Shown here piece after piece: positions 8,055-17,709 of a DNA stretch of 64,000 nucleotides. Below the pieces are notes generated by a model that was not told where the DNA came from, did not search any database, and saw nothing but the letters and a program-made list of their open reading frames with translations. Source of the stretch: Terriglobus roseus (lineage in GTDB: Bacteria; Acidobacteriota; Terriglobia; Terriglobales; Acidobacteriaceae); assembly GCF_900102185.1 (NCBI RefSeq), contig NZ_LT629690.1, positions 558,001 through 622,000 on the forward strand, written 5' to 3'. A program made the position numbers and the translations under genes. Each line of letters starts with the position of its first letter. Within the stretch, counting starts at the first letter, position 1.

Positions 8055-11000
8055 TTAGAACCGTATCTTGCCTGCGAGTTCGACGGTACGGTTACCCGAT
8101 GCGCCGCCGCTTGACGCGTTGATCTGTCCAAAGTCAGAGTTCGCTACGCTGCTGCTGGGGTTTCCATACTGCGGCGTATTTGTGAGGCTGAAGGCTTCTG
8201 CACGGAATTCCAGAATGACCCGCTCCGTCATAGCGAATGAACGGAACAGCGATGCATCCAGGTTGAAGAAGCCAGGTCCGACAAATGCGTTCTGTCCAGT
8301 GTTGCCGAAGGCCGCAGTTAAAGGCTGGCTGAACACTGAGGTATCAAACCATGTGGTGCTTGTGCCGATGCCATGTGTCTTGCGGAACTTGCCGTTAATG
8401 TTTGCAACTTGCGTATTGCTTGGCGCATTCAGAGTGGTGCCACTGGCAGTTACAGAGAACGGTGTGCCTGTCTCAATCGACATGACACCCGTGACCTGCC
8501 AGCCGCCTGCAACGTGGCTAACAAAGCCTGAGTTCGCCCACTTCTTTCCTTTACCGAAGGGAAGCTGATAGATGAAGCTCTGAACGATGGTGTGGGTTCT
8601 GTCGTTTGCGAGACGCGAGTAGTTGCGGTGGAAGTCGATGTAGAAGTTCGTGCTGCCAACGCCAGTGCTGTTGGACGTTACGTAACCAAGACCTTTCTGG
8701 TAGGTGTAAGACGTCGTTGCAGAAAGGCCATTGTTAAATCTGTGGTCCAGCTTTACCTGCAGCGAGTTGTAGTTGGAAGTTGCCTGCGCGAAGGTGGTGG
8801 TGGATTGCGTTCTGCCGAAGGGAGCGTACTCCGGCTGGCCCGCTGCACCTGCTCCAGCTACGAAGCCTGCGTTCAGGTTGTAGTACTGCGGCTGACGGAT
8901 ACCTACGTTGCCAACGTACGCAATATCCAATACAAATCCTGCGGGCAATGCACGCTGAAGTGCAGCGTTGAAGGATTGTGTATACGGTGCATTCCACTTG
9001 GTGTTGATTGCGTAATACGCTGCCAGCGGCGCGTTGGTAATGATGCCATTGCTCGGCACATTCGCCAGCAATGGAGCCGGGAAGCCACCCGCCATGGAGG
9101 CCGGTGTGCCATCAGCGCGGAGTGCGGGCGTATAGCTGTTCAACGGGTTGTAAGCATTGTTCTGTTTCAGCGGGAAATTCGTCGCGTATGTGTTCAGGTT
9201 GTCTGGCCACGACTGATAGCTGATGCCGTAACCCGCACGGATAACGGTTTTCGCGTCGGTACGATATGCAATGCCGACACGCGGTGCGAAGTACCGATAA
9301 CGTGTCGCCAAGCCAATGTTCATAGGATTGGAGCCGATGCCTGCCACGATGAGGGAGTTGGTGTTGGGTTCGTAGTTGGAGTAATCGCCGGCCTTTCGCG
9401 GAGTCGGTGGATCATAGAACTCCCAACGGACGCCATAGTTCAGTGTCAACTTAGGCGATGCTTGCCATGTGTCCTGCACATAGGCAAAGACTTGATTCTC
9501 TCTCCATGACGCGTCCTTAACACCGACGTCACGCCCGGTTCCGCTGCCCGGGATATCCAACAGGAAGCTTGCCATGTAATTGGCAATGCCTGTCTTCGGT
9601 CCACCATTCAAAGCGGTCTGGCCATCGGTAAACGCGAACACACCACGCTGTCCGTAAACCTGTCCTTGGAACAAATCATCGCGAACACGGCGATATTCAA
9701 TGCCGAACTTCACGCCGTGGTTTCCAACGACTCTGCTCCAGTTATTTACGAGATCGATGTTGGTTTCGCCACGATCCCACGGATATGAAGCGCCGGTACC
9801 GACCAGATTGCTGGGCAGACCGCCGCCAAGGTTGATGCTGGTGAGACCGCTGGTGTTGGCATCCACATTGACGCCCGGAATGCCGATAGCTGAAGAGGCG
9901 GTGGTGCCGTAATCCACCTGCCGAGCCTTGTTGCGATAGTGATTCAAACCGAGTCGAACTTCAGCAAGCAACCGGGGCGAGAAGACACGTGTGTAGTTCA
10001 ACGCTGTGTTGTAAGCCGTCTGCGTGCCGCTTGCGTTGTTTGCGCCCTGTGCCGGTCCTCCCGCGATTCCGAAGATCGGTTCCTGGTTCTGATCTACATT
10101 CTGCCAGCTGTAGCGATAGGAGAGGTGATCTTCGTTGTGGATGTTGGCGTCTGCCTTCACGTCGAACGAATTGGATGTGCGGACGAAGTGTGTGTTTTTG
10201 CTGTAGTTGTTCGTCAGGCTGGTGCCGTTGATATTCGGCAGCGGAACCATGGCGAGGATGCGCGTGGCGATGGGACTAATGCGCGCCGGATCGATGACGT
10301 TCGGGCGCCCTTGGTAGTTGAATTGCGTACGCCCTGTGCCGGTGGCCTGATTGCCGGTGGTGGGATCGTAGACGTTGGTTCCACCGGCTGACAGATCACC
10401 CGCGCGGAAGGCAGCAGTCGGCACCGATACGGTGTTGAACTGACCTTGATGATCGGCGATGTGAAGATAGTCACCGAACAAGAAAATCTTGTTCTTGATG
10501 ATGGGACCACCGATGTTTCCGCCGGTGTAGTTGTAGACCGAAGGCGCCATGGCCGTCGTCTGAAAGCGGGTCTTCGCAGCCAATGCGCTGATGCGATTGA
10601 ACTCGTAGGCCTGACCGTGAATCGCGTTCGTACCCGACTTCAGGATCATGTCCATGACGGCACCGCCCACACGGCCGAACTCAGCCTGATAGTTCGCCGT
10701 GGAGACGTTCACGCTTTCGATTGCTTCGCTTGGCGGGATGAGCACCTGCAGCAGACCGGAGCGTTCATTGTCATCCACACCTTCAATTTCCAGGTTGTTC
10801 GCAAGGCGGGACTGTCCATTGACTTCCGTGGAAAGAGAGGCCTGCGCGTTGAAAAAGTTGGAGTGAACCAGGTGAGGCTTTGTGGCGCCGGGTGCCAAGG
10901 CAACCAGTCCCTGCACGTTACGGTTGGTGCCTAGCGGCAGATCCTCTGCCTGTTGTGAGGTGATGTCCACCGCGACGTCAGCGCGGTCCGTCTTCAAGAC

Positions 11001-11423
11001 TTCACTGGCTGCGCTTACTGTGATCGATTCGTCCGTTGAGCCCACCGACATGGAAAGATCCACACGTCTCGTGGTATTCACGACGACCGCTACGTTTTCA
11101 ACCTTTGCCGCCTTGAAACCGGACTGCACGGCAGACACCTGATAGGTGCCGGGCTGGAGCGCTTCGAAGTCATATACACCACTCTCGTTCGTCTTGGTGG
11201 TCTTCGTAGCACCGCTCTTAACTTCAGTAATGGTAACGGTTGCGCCCGGAACGGCTGCGTTGCTTTGATCGGTAATGGTTCCAAGCAACGATCCGTTCAC
11301 TGCCTGCGCGATCATCATGCCTGGGAGCATCACGGGAGCGGTCGCACCTGCCAGCAGCATCAGGCGCACTGCATTCTGCGCCAGACCTTTCCGCATGCAC
11401 GAAGGGAATTGGATGGGTCTCAC
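8055..11423 (-). CDS. TonB-dependent receptor with carboxypeptidase-regulatory-like domain (Oar-like)
   Basis: A complete 1122-residue outer-membrane receptor for TonB-driven uptake of an unknown, probably carbohydrate or peptide, substrate. Seen in order: an export sequence (MLLAGATAPVMLPGMMIAQAV), a regulatory-like fold (GSLLGTITDQSNAAVPGATVTITE through YDFEALQPGTYQVSAVQSGF), a plug (NRNVQGLVALAPG, LEIEGVDDNERSGLLQVLIPP) and a large barrel with a terminal aromatic residue (AGKIRF). The GTG at 11423 is chosen because GGAGG lies seven bases upstream; the longer ATG frame to 11462 has no such site. It lies alone between the kinase gene and a long empty stretch. Confidence 0.92.
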   Translation of the reverse strand: MRPIQFPSCMRKGLAQNAVRLMLLAGATAPVMLPGMMIAQAVNGSLLGTITDQSNAAVPGATVTITEVKSGATKTTKTNESGVYDFEALQPGTYQVSAVQSGFKAAKVENVAVVVNTTRRVDLSMSVGSTDESITVSAASEVLKTDRADVAVDITSQQAEDLPLGTNRNVQGLVALAPGATKPHLVHSNFFNAQASLSTEVNGQSRLANNLEIEGVDDNERSGLLQVLIPPSEAIESVNVSTANYQAEFGRVGGAVMDMILKSGTNAIHGQAYEFNRISALAAKTRFQTTAMAPSVYNYTGGNIGGPIIKNKIFLFGDYLHIADHQGQFNTVSVPTAAFRAGDLSAGGTNVYDPTTGNQATGTGRTQFNYQGRPNVIDPARISPIATRILAMVPLPNINGTSLTNNYSKNTHFVRTSNSFDVKADANIHNEDHLSYRYSWQNVDQNQEPIFGIAGGPAQGANNASGTQTAYNTALNYTRVFSPRLLAEVRLGLNHYRNKARQVDYGTTASSAIGIPGVNVDANTSGLTSINLGGGLPSNLVGTGASYPWDRGETNIDLVNNWSRVVGNHGVKFGIEYRRVRDDLFQGQVYGQRGVFAFTDGQTALNGGPKTGIANYMASFLLDIPGSGTGRDVGVKDASWRENQVFAYVQDTWQASPKLTLNYGVRWEFYDPPTPRKAGDYSNYEPNTNSLIVAGIGSNPMNIGLATRYRYFAPRVGIAYRTDAKTVIRAGYGISYQSWPDNLNTYATNFPLKQNNAYNPLNSYTPALRADGTPASMAGGFPAPLLANVPSNGIITNAPLAAYYAINTKWNAPYTQSFNAALQRALPAGFVLDIAYVGNVGIRQPQYYNLNAGFVAGAGAAGQPEYAPFGRTQSTTTFAQATSNYNSLQVKLDHRFNNGLSATTSYTYQKGLGYVTSNSTGVGSTNFYIDFHRNYSRLANDRTHTIVQSFIYQLPFGKGKKWANSGFVSHVAGGWQVTGVMSIETGTPFSVTASGTTLNAPSNTQVANINGKFRKTHGIGTSTTWFDTSVFSQPLTAAFGNTGQNAFVGPGFFNLDASLFRSFAMTERVILEFRAEAFSLTNTPQYGNPSSSVANSDFGQINASSGGASGNRTVELAGKIRF

Positions 11424-12761
11424 GATATGTCCTCCGAAATGGCTAACTTTTGTTCGTTGCATGTGGTCTCAGCTTCAACACGAGGTAGGACCACTTTTTA
11501 AAAGCGGCCAATTCTAGGCATTGGTCAGACCATTGAGCAAGCAAGCAATTTCGGAGGAAGATGCGTCGGTTTGAACGGCTCTCCTTTAGAGCCTTAGGTT
11601 TACGTCCGCTTTAGTGCATGTACTGAGTGGCTATCGCTGCATGAACAGGCTTGCAATGGCGCATTACAGGAGGTCAGAGTTCATTTGTCACACTTCCTCC
11701 GGGTAGCTCTAAGAGCTGCCCTGCTTTTGTTTGCGGTGCGAGATGGGGATCTGCTCCGAAGAATCCGAACCTCCGGACTTACGTGTGATCGCAAGGTCCC
11801 CAACGATTCCGACACCGAAAAGATATTGAATATCCCACAATATGTGGGACGGATAACTGACGCTATCGGCATTTACGGCACCAGCCTTCACTTCCAGTCC
11901 TCGCTGGATGTGTTTTAGAGCTTTGACTAGCCGTATCTGGCCTAATGGTTTGCTATGCGCTTCCGTGCGTGATGATGGATCGGGTGTCTCTCGACTTACC
12001 CATCAGTGAAACAGCGAATAAGAGTGGCATATTGATTTCTGCAGCTAAGTCGCGAATTCTTACGAGCACGCGGACTATTGCATGAGAACTTAGGTTCGCG
12101 AAAGTCTAAGCTGTTACAACCCATCTAAGAGGTAAAGCAGGGAGTATTCGCCTTCGCGGACGGATTAGCTTGCATTGTCATTCATTCGCTACTCCGGTAG
12201 AGCGACGCGAACGGGTTCAAGTATTGATTTGTTCTCGCTATTCCTCGCACGGCTCTCCACCTTAACTCGAAGAAAGGCCAATGACGTTAGCGAATGGTAT
12301 CCCAATGCCAACTCCGTTTACATTTGCTTTCTGAGGTGTAAACGACTGGTTTCAAATGGGATAAACCCAAAGGTATTTCCCGTCGATGCTCCGAGTGAGG
12401 ATGTATAAGGGAATCTTCAATTGCTTCACGGTGAACTCCTGATGGGTATTACAAGTGTCGGGAACGGGACGCGAATTATCCGACGGGAAAATGTCGACAA
12501 CCAAGAAAGTGCCGGACCTTGTCTCGCATATTGAAATCAGATGCTCAGGGGAGTTGCGGAAGGAAGCGATTCGAGCATTGATGTAAGCGTTTTAATGTCA
12601 GTATTTTGATGTTTCTGACGGGTTAACTACCACCGAATTGCCGCTGATACGTCGAGCTGTTCGAAATGGAGCCGGAATTCAATAAGCCGCTGCCATGTGG
12701 CTGACGATTGAGTCAGTACAGAGCAGCGGCTTACTTGCAGAGTCGCGTTGGAGGACGCGTT
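11424..12761. other. Long intergenic stretch without recognised genes
   Basis: About 1.3 kb. Short frames exist on both strands (for example 11681-11872 and 11709-11891 on minus, 12175-12408 on plus), but none has a ribosome-binding site with sensible composition or a recognised motif. The first 100 bases must contain the receptor promoter. The rest may be decayed sequence. No tRNA, repeat or strong hairpin was seen. Confidence 0.45.
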
Positions 12762-13667
12762 CTACTTCACGGTTCCGTTCATCGCCGCCGGGAAGAAGGC
12801 TCCGCCTTTACCTGCGGCGCCTCCTCCGTAGACGATGCTCAGAACCTGGGTTGTGGTGCGAGCATAGGTCATCCCGTTGCTATCGCAGTCCACAATGGTG
12901 GATGCACTTCCGTTGACGCCAACACCGATGTCGTCATTGTTTGTGCCGTCCAGCTTTGCGCGTGTTGCGGCGATGGATTGAGAGATGGTTTGAGCCGTAC
13001 TACCAGCCTGAAAGATGCGTGTGCGGATGCTGGCTGCGTGGTACGCCTCTACGTTATGAATGCCGACAGCTTTATCGAGATAGGTTTTATTGGTGATGAG
13101 ACCGGCGGCACCTTGGTAAGCGGTGACACCCACATCCTCAAAGATGAAGGCACCGATCAGGAAGTTTGTTTCGTTTGCGAATGGATCAAAGGTGGAACCA
13201 AGTCCAGCAGCAGAGGCCAAGGCATTAAAGCTGTTCATTAAATCAATGTTGGGCATCGCGACGGCATTTGCGCCCAAAGCAGACTGAAGAAACTTCACGT
13301 GGTTCTGTTCGTCGGAAGCTACTTCCGCTGCAAACTGCTGCAGAAGTGTTGTGGTGAATGCGACTTTCGGATTTGCTTTCACTGTGACTGTTCCACCCGC
13401 CGCGCCACCGCCGCTCTTGATGGAAAGTCCCGCTTGATCAATCGTTGTGCCAGTCACAGCCAATGTGTAGAACTGCGCCTCAAGAAACTCGAGGTTCAGC
13501 GCGAAGTTGAGAATGTCGTTGTCGGTTACGCCTGAGGACTGCGCGAATGCCTTGCTGCCCAGCGCCATGCCGGCAAGTGCCGCGCCACCAAGCATGAGGG
13601 CCGAACGACGCGAGCGCGCTTCCGGAGACGGCTGCTGGTTAAGCTTGTTTTCCAATATGTTTTCCAT
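12762..13667 (-). CDS. Tat-exported ferritin-like domain protein
   Basis: A 301-residue protein of the Ferritin_2 (PF13668) type. A twin-arginine signal is visible (SRRSALML at 19-26, then a hydrophobic stretch to AFAQS). The four-helix domain shows paired motifs LNFALNLEFLEAQFY, ASDEQNHVKFL and FIFEDVGVTAYQGA plus GIHNVEAYHAASIR, which carry the Glu and His residues that could bind metal. It would act outside the cytoplasm; an exact role in iron or oxidative-stress handling is an inference. It follows its paralogue after nine bases, and its ribosome-binding site GGAGGAG overlaps the end of that gene. Confidence 0.88.
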   Translation of the reverse strand: MENILENKLNQQPSPEARSRRSALMLGGAALAGMALGSKAFAQSSGVTDNDILNFALNLEFLEAQFYTLAVTGTTIDQAGLSIKSGGGAAGGTVTVKANPKVAFTTTLLQQFAAEVASDEQNHVKFLQSALGANAVAMPNIDLMNSFNALASAAGLGSTFDPFANETNFLIGAFIFEDVGVTAYQGAAGLITNKTYLDKAVGIHNVEAYHAASIRTRIFQAGSTAQTISQSIAATRAKLDGTNNDDIGVGVNGSASTIVDCDSNGMTYARTTTQVLSIVYGGGAAGKGGAFFPAAMNGTVK

Positions 13668-13676
13668 GTCTCCTCC

Positions 13677-14579
13677 TTAGGACTTTGAAGCGATGATGGT
13701 GCCGTTCATGCCATTGGGATAGAAGCCACCCTTGCTGACGACGCCCGCTGCGGCACTGAGGTAGACGATGTGCAGGACCTGATCGGTCGTGCGGTCGTAG
13801 GAGATGGAGTTGGAATCTGCTGCAACGATATGGCTTCCATCCAGCGTGGTTTCCGCACCGCCACCAGCGGTGGCACGCAGCATAGAAATTTTGTTCGCGG
13901 TGGTCAGATACGGATCACCAAGTTGCGCAATCAAAGTGCGAATCGTGCCTGCGTGATAAGCCTCAGTGGCAAGAATGCCTGCGGCTGCGGCTAGATTTGT
14001 TGTGCTGGTCAGAAGGCTTGCAGCGCCGTGATACGCAGTCACGCCCACGTCTTCAAACACAAACGCCCCAAGAAGAAAGCTGTTTTCATCTTGAAACGGA
14101 TTGAAGGTGGATCCAATGCCTGCGGCAGATGCAGCCGCATTGAAACTTGCCGTGAGATCGATTGCAGGTCTATTCACGGCCGCAGAGCCAAGGGCCTTAC
14201 GAAGAAAACGAACATGCGCCAGTTCATGGTTTGCAATTTCATTTGCATATTGCTGAATGGCCGGCGTCTTGAAAGCAACCATTGATCCGCCGGTCACAGC
14301 ACCCGCGCTGGATCCAGCATCGGTGCTCGAAAGCCCCGAGCCGGTTGCGGCACGTAGATAGAACTCTGCTTCCAGATACTCCAGGTTCAACGCAAAGTTC
14401 AAGATGTCTGTATCTGTAACTGCTGGAGTGGTTGGGGGAGTAGTTGGAGGAGTCGTTGTTGACGAGTTATTGTTGCCGCCGCAGCCAGCCGCAGCCAACG
14501 CGGTCACTGCCATACCTGCGCCCGCTAGAAACTTGCGCCGCGAAAGATCTTCCGTGATGAGCCGACTGAGCTTGTTCAC
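13677..14579 (-). CDS. Tat-exported ferritin-like lipoprotein
   Basis: A 300-residue paralogue of the adjoining Ferritin_2 protein. The N-terminus has a twin-arginine motif (SRRKFL, residues 13-18) followed by a lipobox ending in Cys33 (LAAAGC), then an Asn/Thr/Pro linker, so it is a Tat-exported lipid-anchored protein. The domain shows LNFALNLEYLEAEFYLR, ANHELAHVRFLRKAL, FVFEDVGVTAYHGA and ILATEAYHAGTIR. The GTG start has GGAGG six bases upstream. It is first in a two-gene minus-strand operon and faces the fasciclin gene. Substrate unknown. Confidence 0.88.
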   Translation of the reverse strand: MNKLSRLITEDLSRRKFLAGAGMAVTALAAAGCGGNNNSSTTTPPTTPPTTPAVTDTDILNFALNLEYLEAEFYLRAATGSGLSSTDAGSSAGAVTGGSMVAFKTPAIQQYANEIANHELAHVRFLRKALGSAAVNRPAIDLTASFNAAASAAGIGSTFNPFQDENSFLLGAFVFEDVGVTAYHGAASLLTSTTNLAAAAGILATEAYHAGTIRTLIAQLGDPYLTTANKISMLRATAGGGAETTLDGSHIVAADSNSISYDRTTDQVLHIVYLSAAAGVVSKGGFYPNGMNGTIIASKS

Positions 14580-14809
14580 GCTCCGCCTCCTTGGGGGAAT
14601 GTTCACTGCAAATCTGTTCTGTTCATGACTGCGCGTACAAAGCAAGTACGCCTTCATGAAGGAAAGTGGATTTAGCTCGGCTGCATTTTTTAGAAATAAC
14701 TTTTTCCTTCCAATTGCAGAGTGAAATTTCGGCTATACGAAATCCAATCGCATCGCTCTCGGCGTAATTGCAATTGAAGAGACAACTCTTCCGAGAGGAA
14801 ACAACAACG

Positions 14810-15361
14810 ATGAAGAATCGATTGCTGGTGATGTGTTCGATGATGCTTCTGCTGGTTGCCCCTTCACTGAGAGCGCAACAGGATCCCATGGTGGGTGGCG
14901 CTGCAATGTATCCCACAAAGAACATCGTGGAGAACGCGGCGAACTCAAAGGATCACACAACGCTTGTTGCAGCGGTCAAAGCTGCAGGCCTGGTGGAAAC
15001 ACTGGAAGGTCCCGGACCGTTCACCGTGTTCGCCCCTACCAACGAGGCATTCGCAAAGCTTCCTGCCGGAACAGTAGACATGCTGCTGAAGCCTGAGAAC
15101 AAAGCCATGCTCACCAAGGTGCTCACCTATCACGTCGTTTCGGGCAAGCTGGACAGCGCAGCCATCAAGACGATGCTGAAGGAAGGCCACGGTAAAGCAG
15201 AGCTGAACACCGTGAGCGGAGGCAAGCTGTGGGTTATCGAGCATGGCGGAAAGATCATGTTGAAGGATGAAAAAGGCGGCATGTCGACCGTCACCATCGC
15301 AGATGTTTATCAATCGAACGGTGTCATCCACGTGGTTGATACCGTCCTTATGCCGAACTAG
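14810..15361 (+). CDS. Exported fasciclin-domain protein
   Basis: A 183-residue secreted protein with a signal peptide (KNRLLVMCSMMLLLVAPSLRAQ) and one fasciclin (FAS1) domain, residues about 40-183. Diagnostic segments are FTVFAPTNEAFAKLP, LTYHVVSGKLD and the closing NGVIHVVDTVLMP. Such proteins mediate adhesion or protein contacts at the cell surface. The ATG at 14810 is chosen because the signal peptide starts there, with GAGAGGAAA upstream. It lies directly before a SigK-like sigma factor and RskA-like anti-sigma factor and opposite two exported ferritin-like genes, which suggests common control. Confidence 0.9.
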   Translation: MKNRLLVMCSMMLLLVAPSLRAQQDPMVGGAAMYPTKNIVENAANSKDHTTLVAAVKAAGLVETLEGPGPFTVFAPTNEAFAKLPAGTVDMLLKPENKAMLTKVLTYHVVSGKLDSAAIKTMLKEGHGKAELNTVSGGKLWVIEHGGKIMLKDEKGGMSTVTIADVYQSNGVIHVVDTVLMPN

Positions 15362-15380
15362 CTCCTCTCCCAGGGAAGGC

Positions 15381-15408
15381 GCGATGCGGCAAACAAAAGC
15401 TGCATCGC
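15381..15408 (+). terminator. Hairpin after the fasciclin gene
   Basis: GCGATGCGGC pairs with GCTGCATCGC (one G-U pair) around an eight-base A-rich loop, 20 bases after the stop. No T-run follows, so it may be a weak terminator or a 3' stabilising hairpin. Confidence 0.45.
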
Positions 15409-15576
15409 GTCGAACTCTCATCAACAAATCTGCGATTTCTCTTGGCTGCGCTTTTTCAGTGCAACGAAAGCTGACACTCGTGCAACGGAAGAAAGGATGG
15501 CTTGCTATAGTGACTGAGCGCCATACAAAGGTACCGACAGGGCTCTTAAGGACCTAGATTGCAAGGCATCCACCTT

Positions 15577-16119
15577 ATGACGGTTCATGACGGAGAGGAC
15601 GCCACGCTGATGCGGAGCATTGCGGCTCGCGATGAATCTGCGCTTGCGGTGCTGTATGACCGTCACTCGGTCCCCCTGTATTCGTTGATTCGACGCATCG
15701 TCCACGATGAAGCAGCCGCAGAAGAGATTTTGCAGGACGTGTTTCTGCATGTGTGGAAGGTTGCGCCACGCTTTGATCAGGCTCGCGGACAGTTGCGCGG
15801 ATGGCTCCTGGTGATGGCCCGCAACCGTGCGTTGTCTCATCTGCGGAAACGCCAGGACGTACAAGTAGACGATTTGGATGTTTACGCGATTCCTACAGCG
15901 GGCATGCAGGAGACGATCGCTGAACAGAATGAATTAACAGCGAAGATTCATGCCGCGCTTGAAGAAATGTCTCCAGAGCTATCTCAGCTATTTGACCTGG
16001 CGTATTTCGAAGGCATGACACATACCGAGATTGCACAACGAACCGGGCAGCCTTTAGGTACAGTCAAAACAAGATTGCGTTCTGGTCTAACTAGCCTACG
16101 CCGAGTGTTTCAACGATGA
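15577..16119 (+). CDS. ECF sigma factor, SigK-like
   Basis: A 180-residue sigma factor. Region 2 is seen in LAVLYDRHSVPLYSLIRRIV, EEILQDVFLHVWKVAPRFD and GWLLVMARNRALSHLRKR. Region 4 is LFDLAYFEGMTHTEIAQRTG followed by PLGTVKTRLRSGL. The layout matches the SigK/SigL group that is controlled by membrane anti-sigma factors of the RskA type. The ATG at 15577 is preferred to a TTG at 15559. Its TGA overlaps the ATG of the following anti-sigma gene by four bases, so the pair is translationally coupled. Confidence 0.9.
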   Translation: MTVHDGEDATLMRSIAARDESALAVLYDRHSVPLYSLIRRIVHDEAAAEEILQDVFLHVWKVAPRFDQARGQLRGWLLVMARNRALSHLRKRQDVQVDDLDVYAIPTAGMQETIAEQNELTAKIHAALEEMSPELSQLFDLAYFEGMTHTEIAQRTGQPLGTVKTRLRSGLTSLRRVFQR

Positions 16120-16901
16120 ACGAGCACCTACAATTCGACGAAGATCTCGAGCTGTACGCTCTCGGCGTTCTTGACGCAGACGAGCGAGACGCGTTTGAAA
16201 CGCATCTCGCCACGTGCTCGATCTGCAAGGAGCGGCTTGCACAGGCGCAGCAACGGGTAGGCTTTTGGGGAACCAACGTTGAGCAGATGCAGCCCTCGGC
16301 GCACGTAAAGCAATCGCTCATGGAACGTGTTCGCCTGGAATCGTCCCACCGAGTGGTGTCTCAGCACTCATCCGAGCGGCGGTCTTTTTGGTCATTCTTC
16401 TCGCAGCCCATGCTTGCATGGGGCTGTGCGGCAGTTGTTGCGGTCGTTGCGGTTATTCTGGCTAGCCAGACACAAACATTAAAGAATCGTTTGAACTCAT
16501 TGCAGGCGGAGATGCAGACCCAAGAGGACGCTGCAGCGAAAGACCGCAGAGTTGCCGAGCTTCTAACCTCGCCCCAAACACAGCGCGTGGCCCTGAAACA
16601 GCCGACCGATGCGGCGCGTCCTGAAGGCAGAGTGTATTACCAGCCGCAGCAGGGCTTGCTGTTCTACGCAGCCAATCTACCTGCAGCGCCAGCTGACCAC
16701 GTGTACCAGTTGTGGCTTGTCCCCGCGGAAGGCGCACCCATCTCTGCTGGCATCTTTCAGGCAAATGAAAAAGGAGAAGCATCCGTGCTTCTACCCACAC
16801 TTCCCGCAGGTGCTGTGGCAAAGGCGTTCGCTGTAACGGTGGAACCGGCAGGTGGCGTACCGCAGCCCACCGGGCCTAAAGTTTTAGTTGGCTTGGTTTA
16901 G
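16116..16901 (+). CDS. Transmembrane anti-sigma factor, RskA-like
   Basis: A 261-residue inner-membrane protein that should hold the adjoining sigma factor inactive until a signal arrives. The N-terminal zinc-binding anti-sigma motif is visible (H30, C34, C37 in THLATCSICKE). One membrane helix lies at about 98-117 (PMLAWGCAAVVAVVAVILAS). A periplasmic RskA domain follows, with VYYQPQQGLLFYAANLPA, HVYQLWLVP and AFAVTVEPAGGVPQPTGP. Start and upstream stop overlap as ATGA. Release is normally by regulated proteolysis; the signal is not readable here. Confidence 0.9.
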   Translation: MNEHLQFDEDLELYALGVLDADERDAFETHLATCSICKERLAQAQQRVGFWGTNVEQMQPSAHVKQSLMERVRLESSHRVVSQHSSERRSFWSFFSQPMLAWGCAAVVAVVAVILASQTQTLKNRLNSLQAEMQTQEDAAAKDRRVAELLTSPQTQRVALKQPTDAARPEGRVYYQPQQGLLFYAANLPAAPADHVYQLWLVPAEGAPISAGIFQANEKGEASVLLPTLPAGAVAKAFAVTVEPAGGVPQPTGPKVLVGLV

Positions 16902-16904
16902 GGC

Positions 16905-17290
16905 ATTGAGAGAGCGTAGTTCTTCTCCCGAGCGGGCTTCAGAGTGTCGGCATGCTTGAAATCGGCAGACGGGTTGCGAGTGACGTAACCATGCGCAATG
17001 GCATATCGGAAGACCCGCCCCGTCGTTTCTAAAGCACGCTTGGCGATATCGTGTGCACCACGCTCTTCAATAGCTTTGACCATCGCAACAATCGTCGGTG
17101 CCTCGATCTACGCAATTGCCTTGGTCCCGATAGCAGGGAAGACATCAGCCTGCAGCCGACGCAGTACGGTATCTGCCTGACGCTCGCTTTTCCGAGCTTC
17201 CAATGCTTGTGCCACTGCTCTGCGATCTTCTGGAAGGCGTGCTTCTCGGCGGCGATCTCGGCCATGCGGTGTTTGTGTTTCATGCGGTTT
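16905..17290 (-). pseudogene. Remnant of a P4-type tyrosine integrase
   Basis: Three minus-strand pieces together read like the middle of a P4-family phage integrase. AAEKHAFQKIAEQWHKHWKL (from about 17270) shifts frame into SERQADTVLRRLQADVFP. After an in-frame TAG at about 17108 comes VKAIEERGAHDIAKRALETT then GRVFRYAIAHGYVTRNPSADFK. At least one frameshift, one stop codon and the loss of the whole catalytic C-terminal domain make it dead. It ends at the stop codon of the anti-sigma gene. A former mobile element once lay here; no matching att site was seen. Confidence 0.75.
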
Positions 17291-17426
17291 CAGCGCTGGC
17301 TGCGCGGTTTGCCTAGTCACTCGGCTTCTGAAGATCCATTTCTTGGCGAACTGGATCAGGATGTGCAGACGCTGGGCTTGAGTAGCTGACTTCCCCGGTC
17401 GGTGGGTACCCCTCCCCCCTGTTTTT

Positions 17427-17524
17427 GCAAAATCGTCTTTCTATTGGAGTTACGGCGCGAGTGTCTGTAAAATCGTCTGCCCATTGGAGTTAGGGTCAAA
17501 ATCGTCTTTCTAAAGGGGTTAGGT
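17427..17524. repeat. Three short imperfect direct repeats
   Basis: Copies at about 17427-17454, 17467-17495 and 17496-17524 share the pattern AAAATCGTCT, seven or eight variable bases, then GGAGTTA or GGGGTTA. They follow a run of C (CCCCTCCCCCC at about 17409-17419). The first pair is 40 bases apart and the second about 29. They are not in a coding frame. Function unknown. Confidence 0.7.
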
Positions 17525-17643
17525 TTCACAATTCAGCCAGTCATTGGTTACGAATCCGCCCCTGTTTCTATTGTAGAGAGGCTGCCAGGAAAACATGCCA
17601 ACTGTATTTCTATTGGAATGAGTGGGTTAAGTGGTTTGGGGGC

Positions 17644-17698
17644 TTGACAAGATCGTCGGTTGAGAAAATTCATATTGAATACGTACCAGTTGGTATGT
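17644..17698 (+). promoter_or_regulatory. Promoter with TetR-type operator
   Basis: TTGACA at 17644-17649 resembles a -35 box. An almost perfect palindrome follows at 17681-17698 (ACGTACCA-GT-TGGTATGT, one mismatch between arms), the size and symmetry expected for a TetR dimer. It ends eleven bases before the start of the exported protein gene whose neighbour encodes a TetR regulator. The -10 box between them is not clear. Confidence 0.6.
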
Positions 17699-17709
17699 GA
17701 ATTGAATCT

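Noticed and set aside
8592-9509. 305-codon plus-strand frame inside the TonB receptor
   Set aside because: Cys/Val/Arg-rich shadow of the receptor gene with no recognised motif.
17401-17524. Three repeats as a possible CRISPR array
   Set aside because: Repeats differ from each other, spacing is uneven (40 and 29 bases), the last two adjoin without a spacer, and no cas gene is present.
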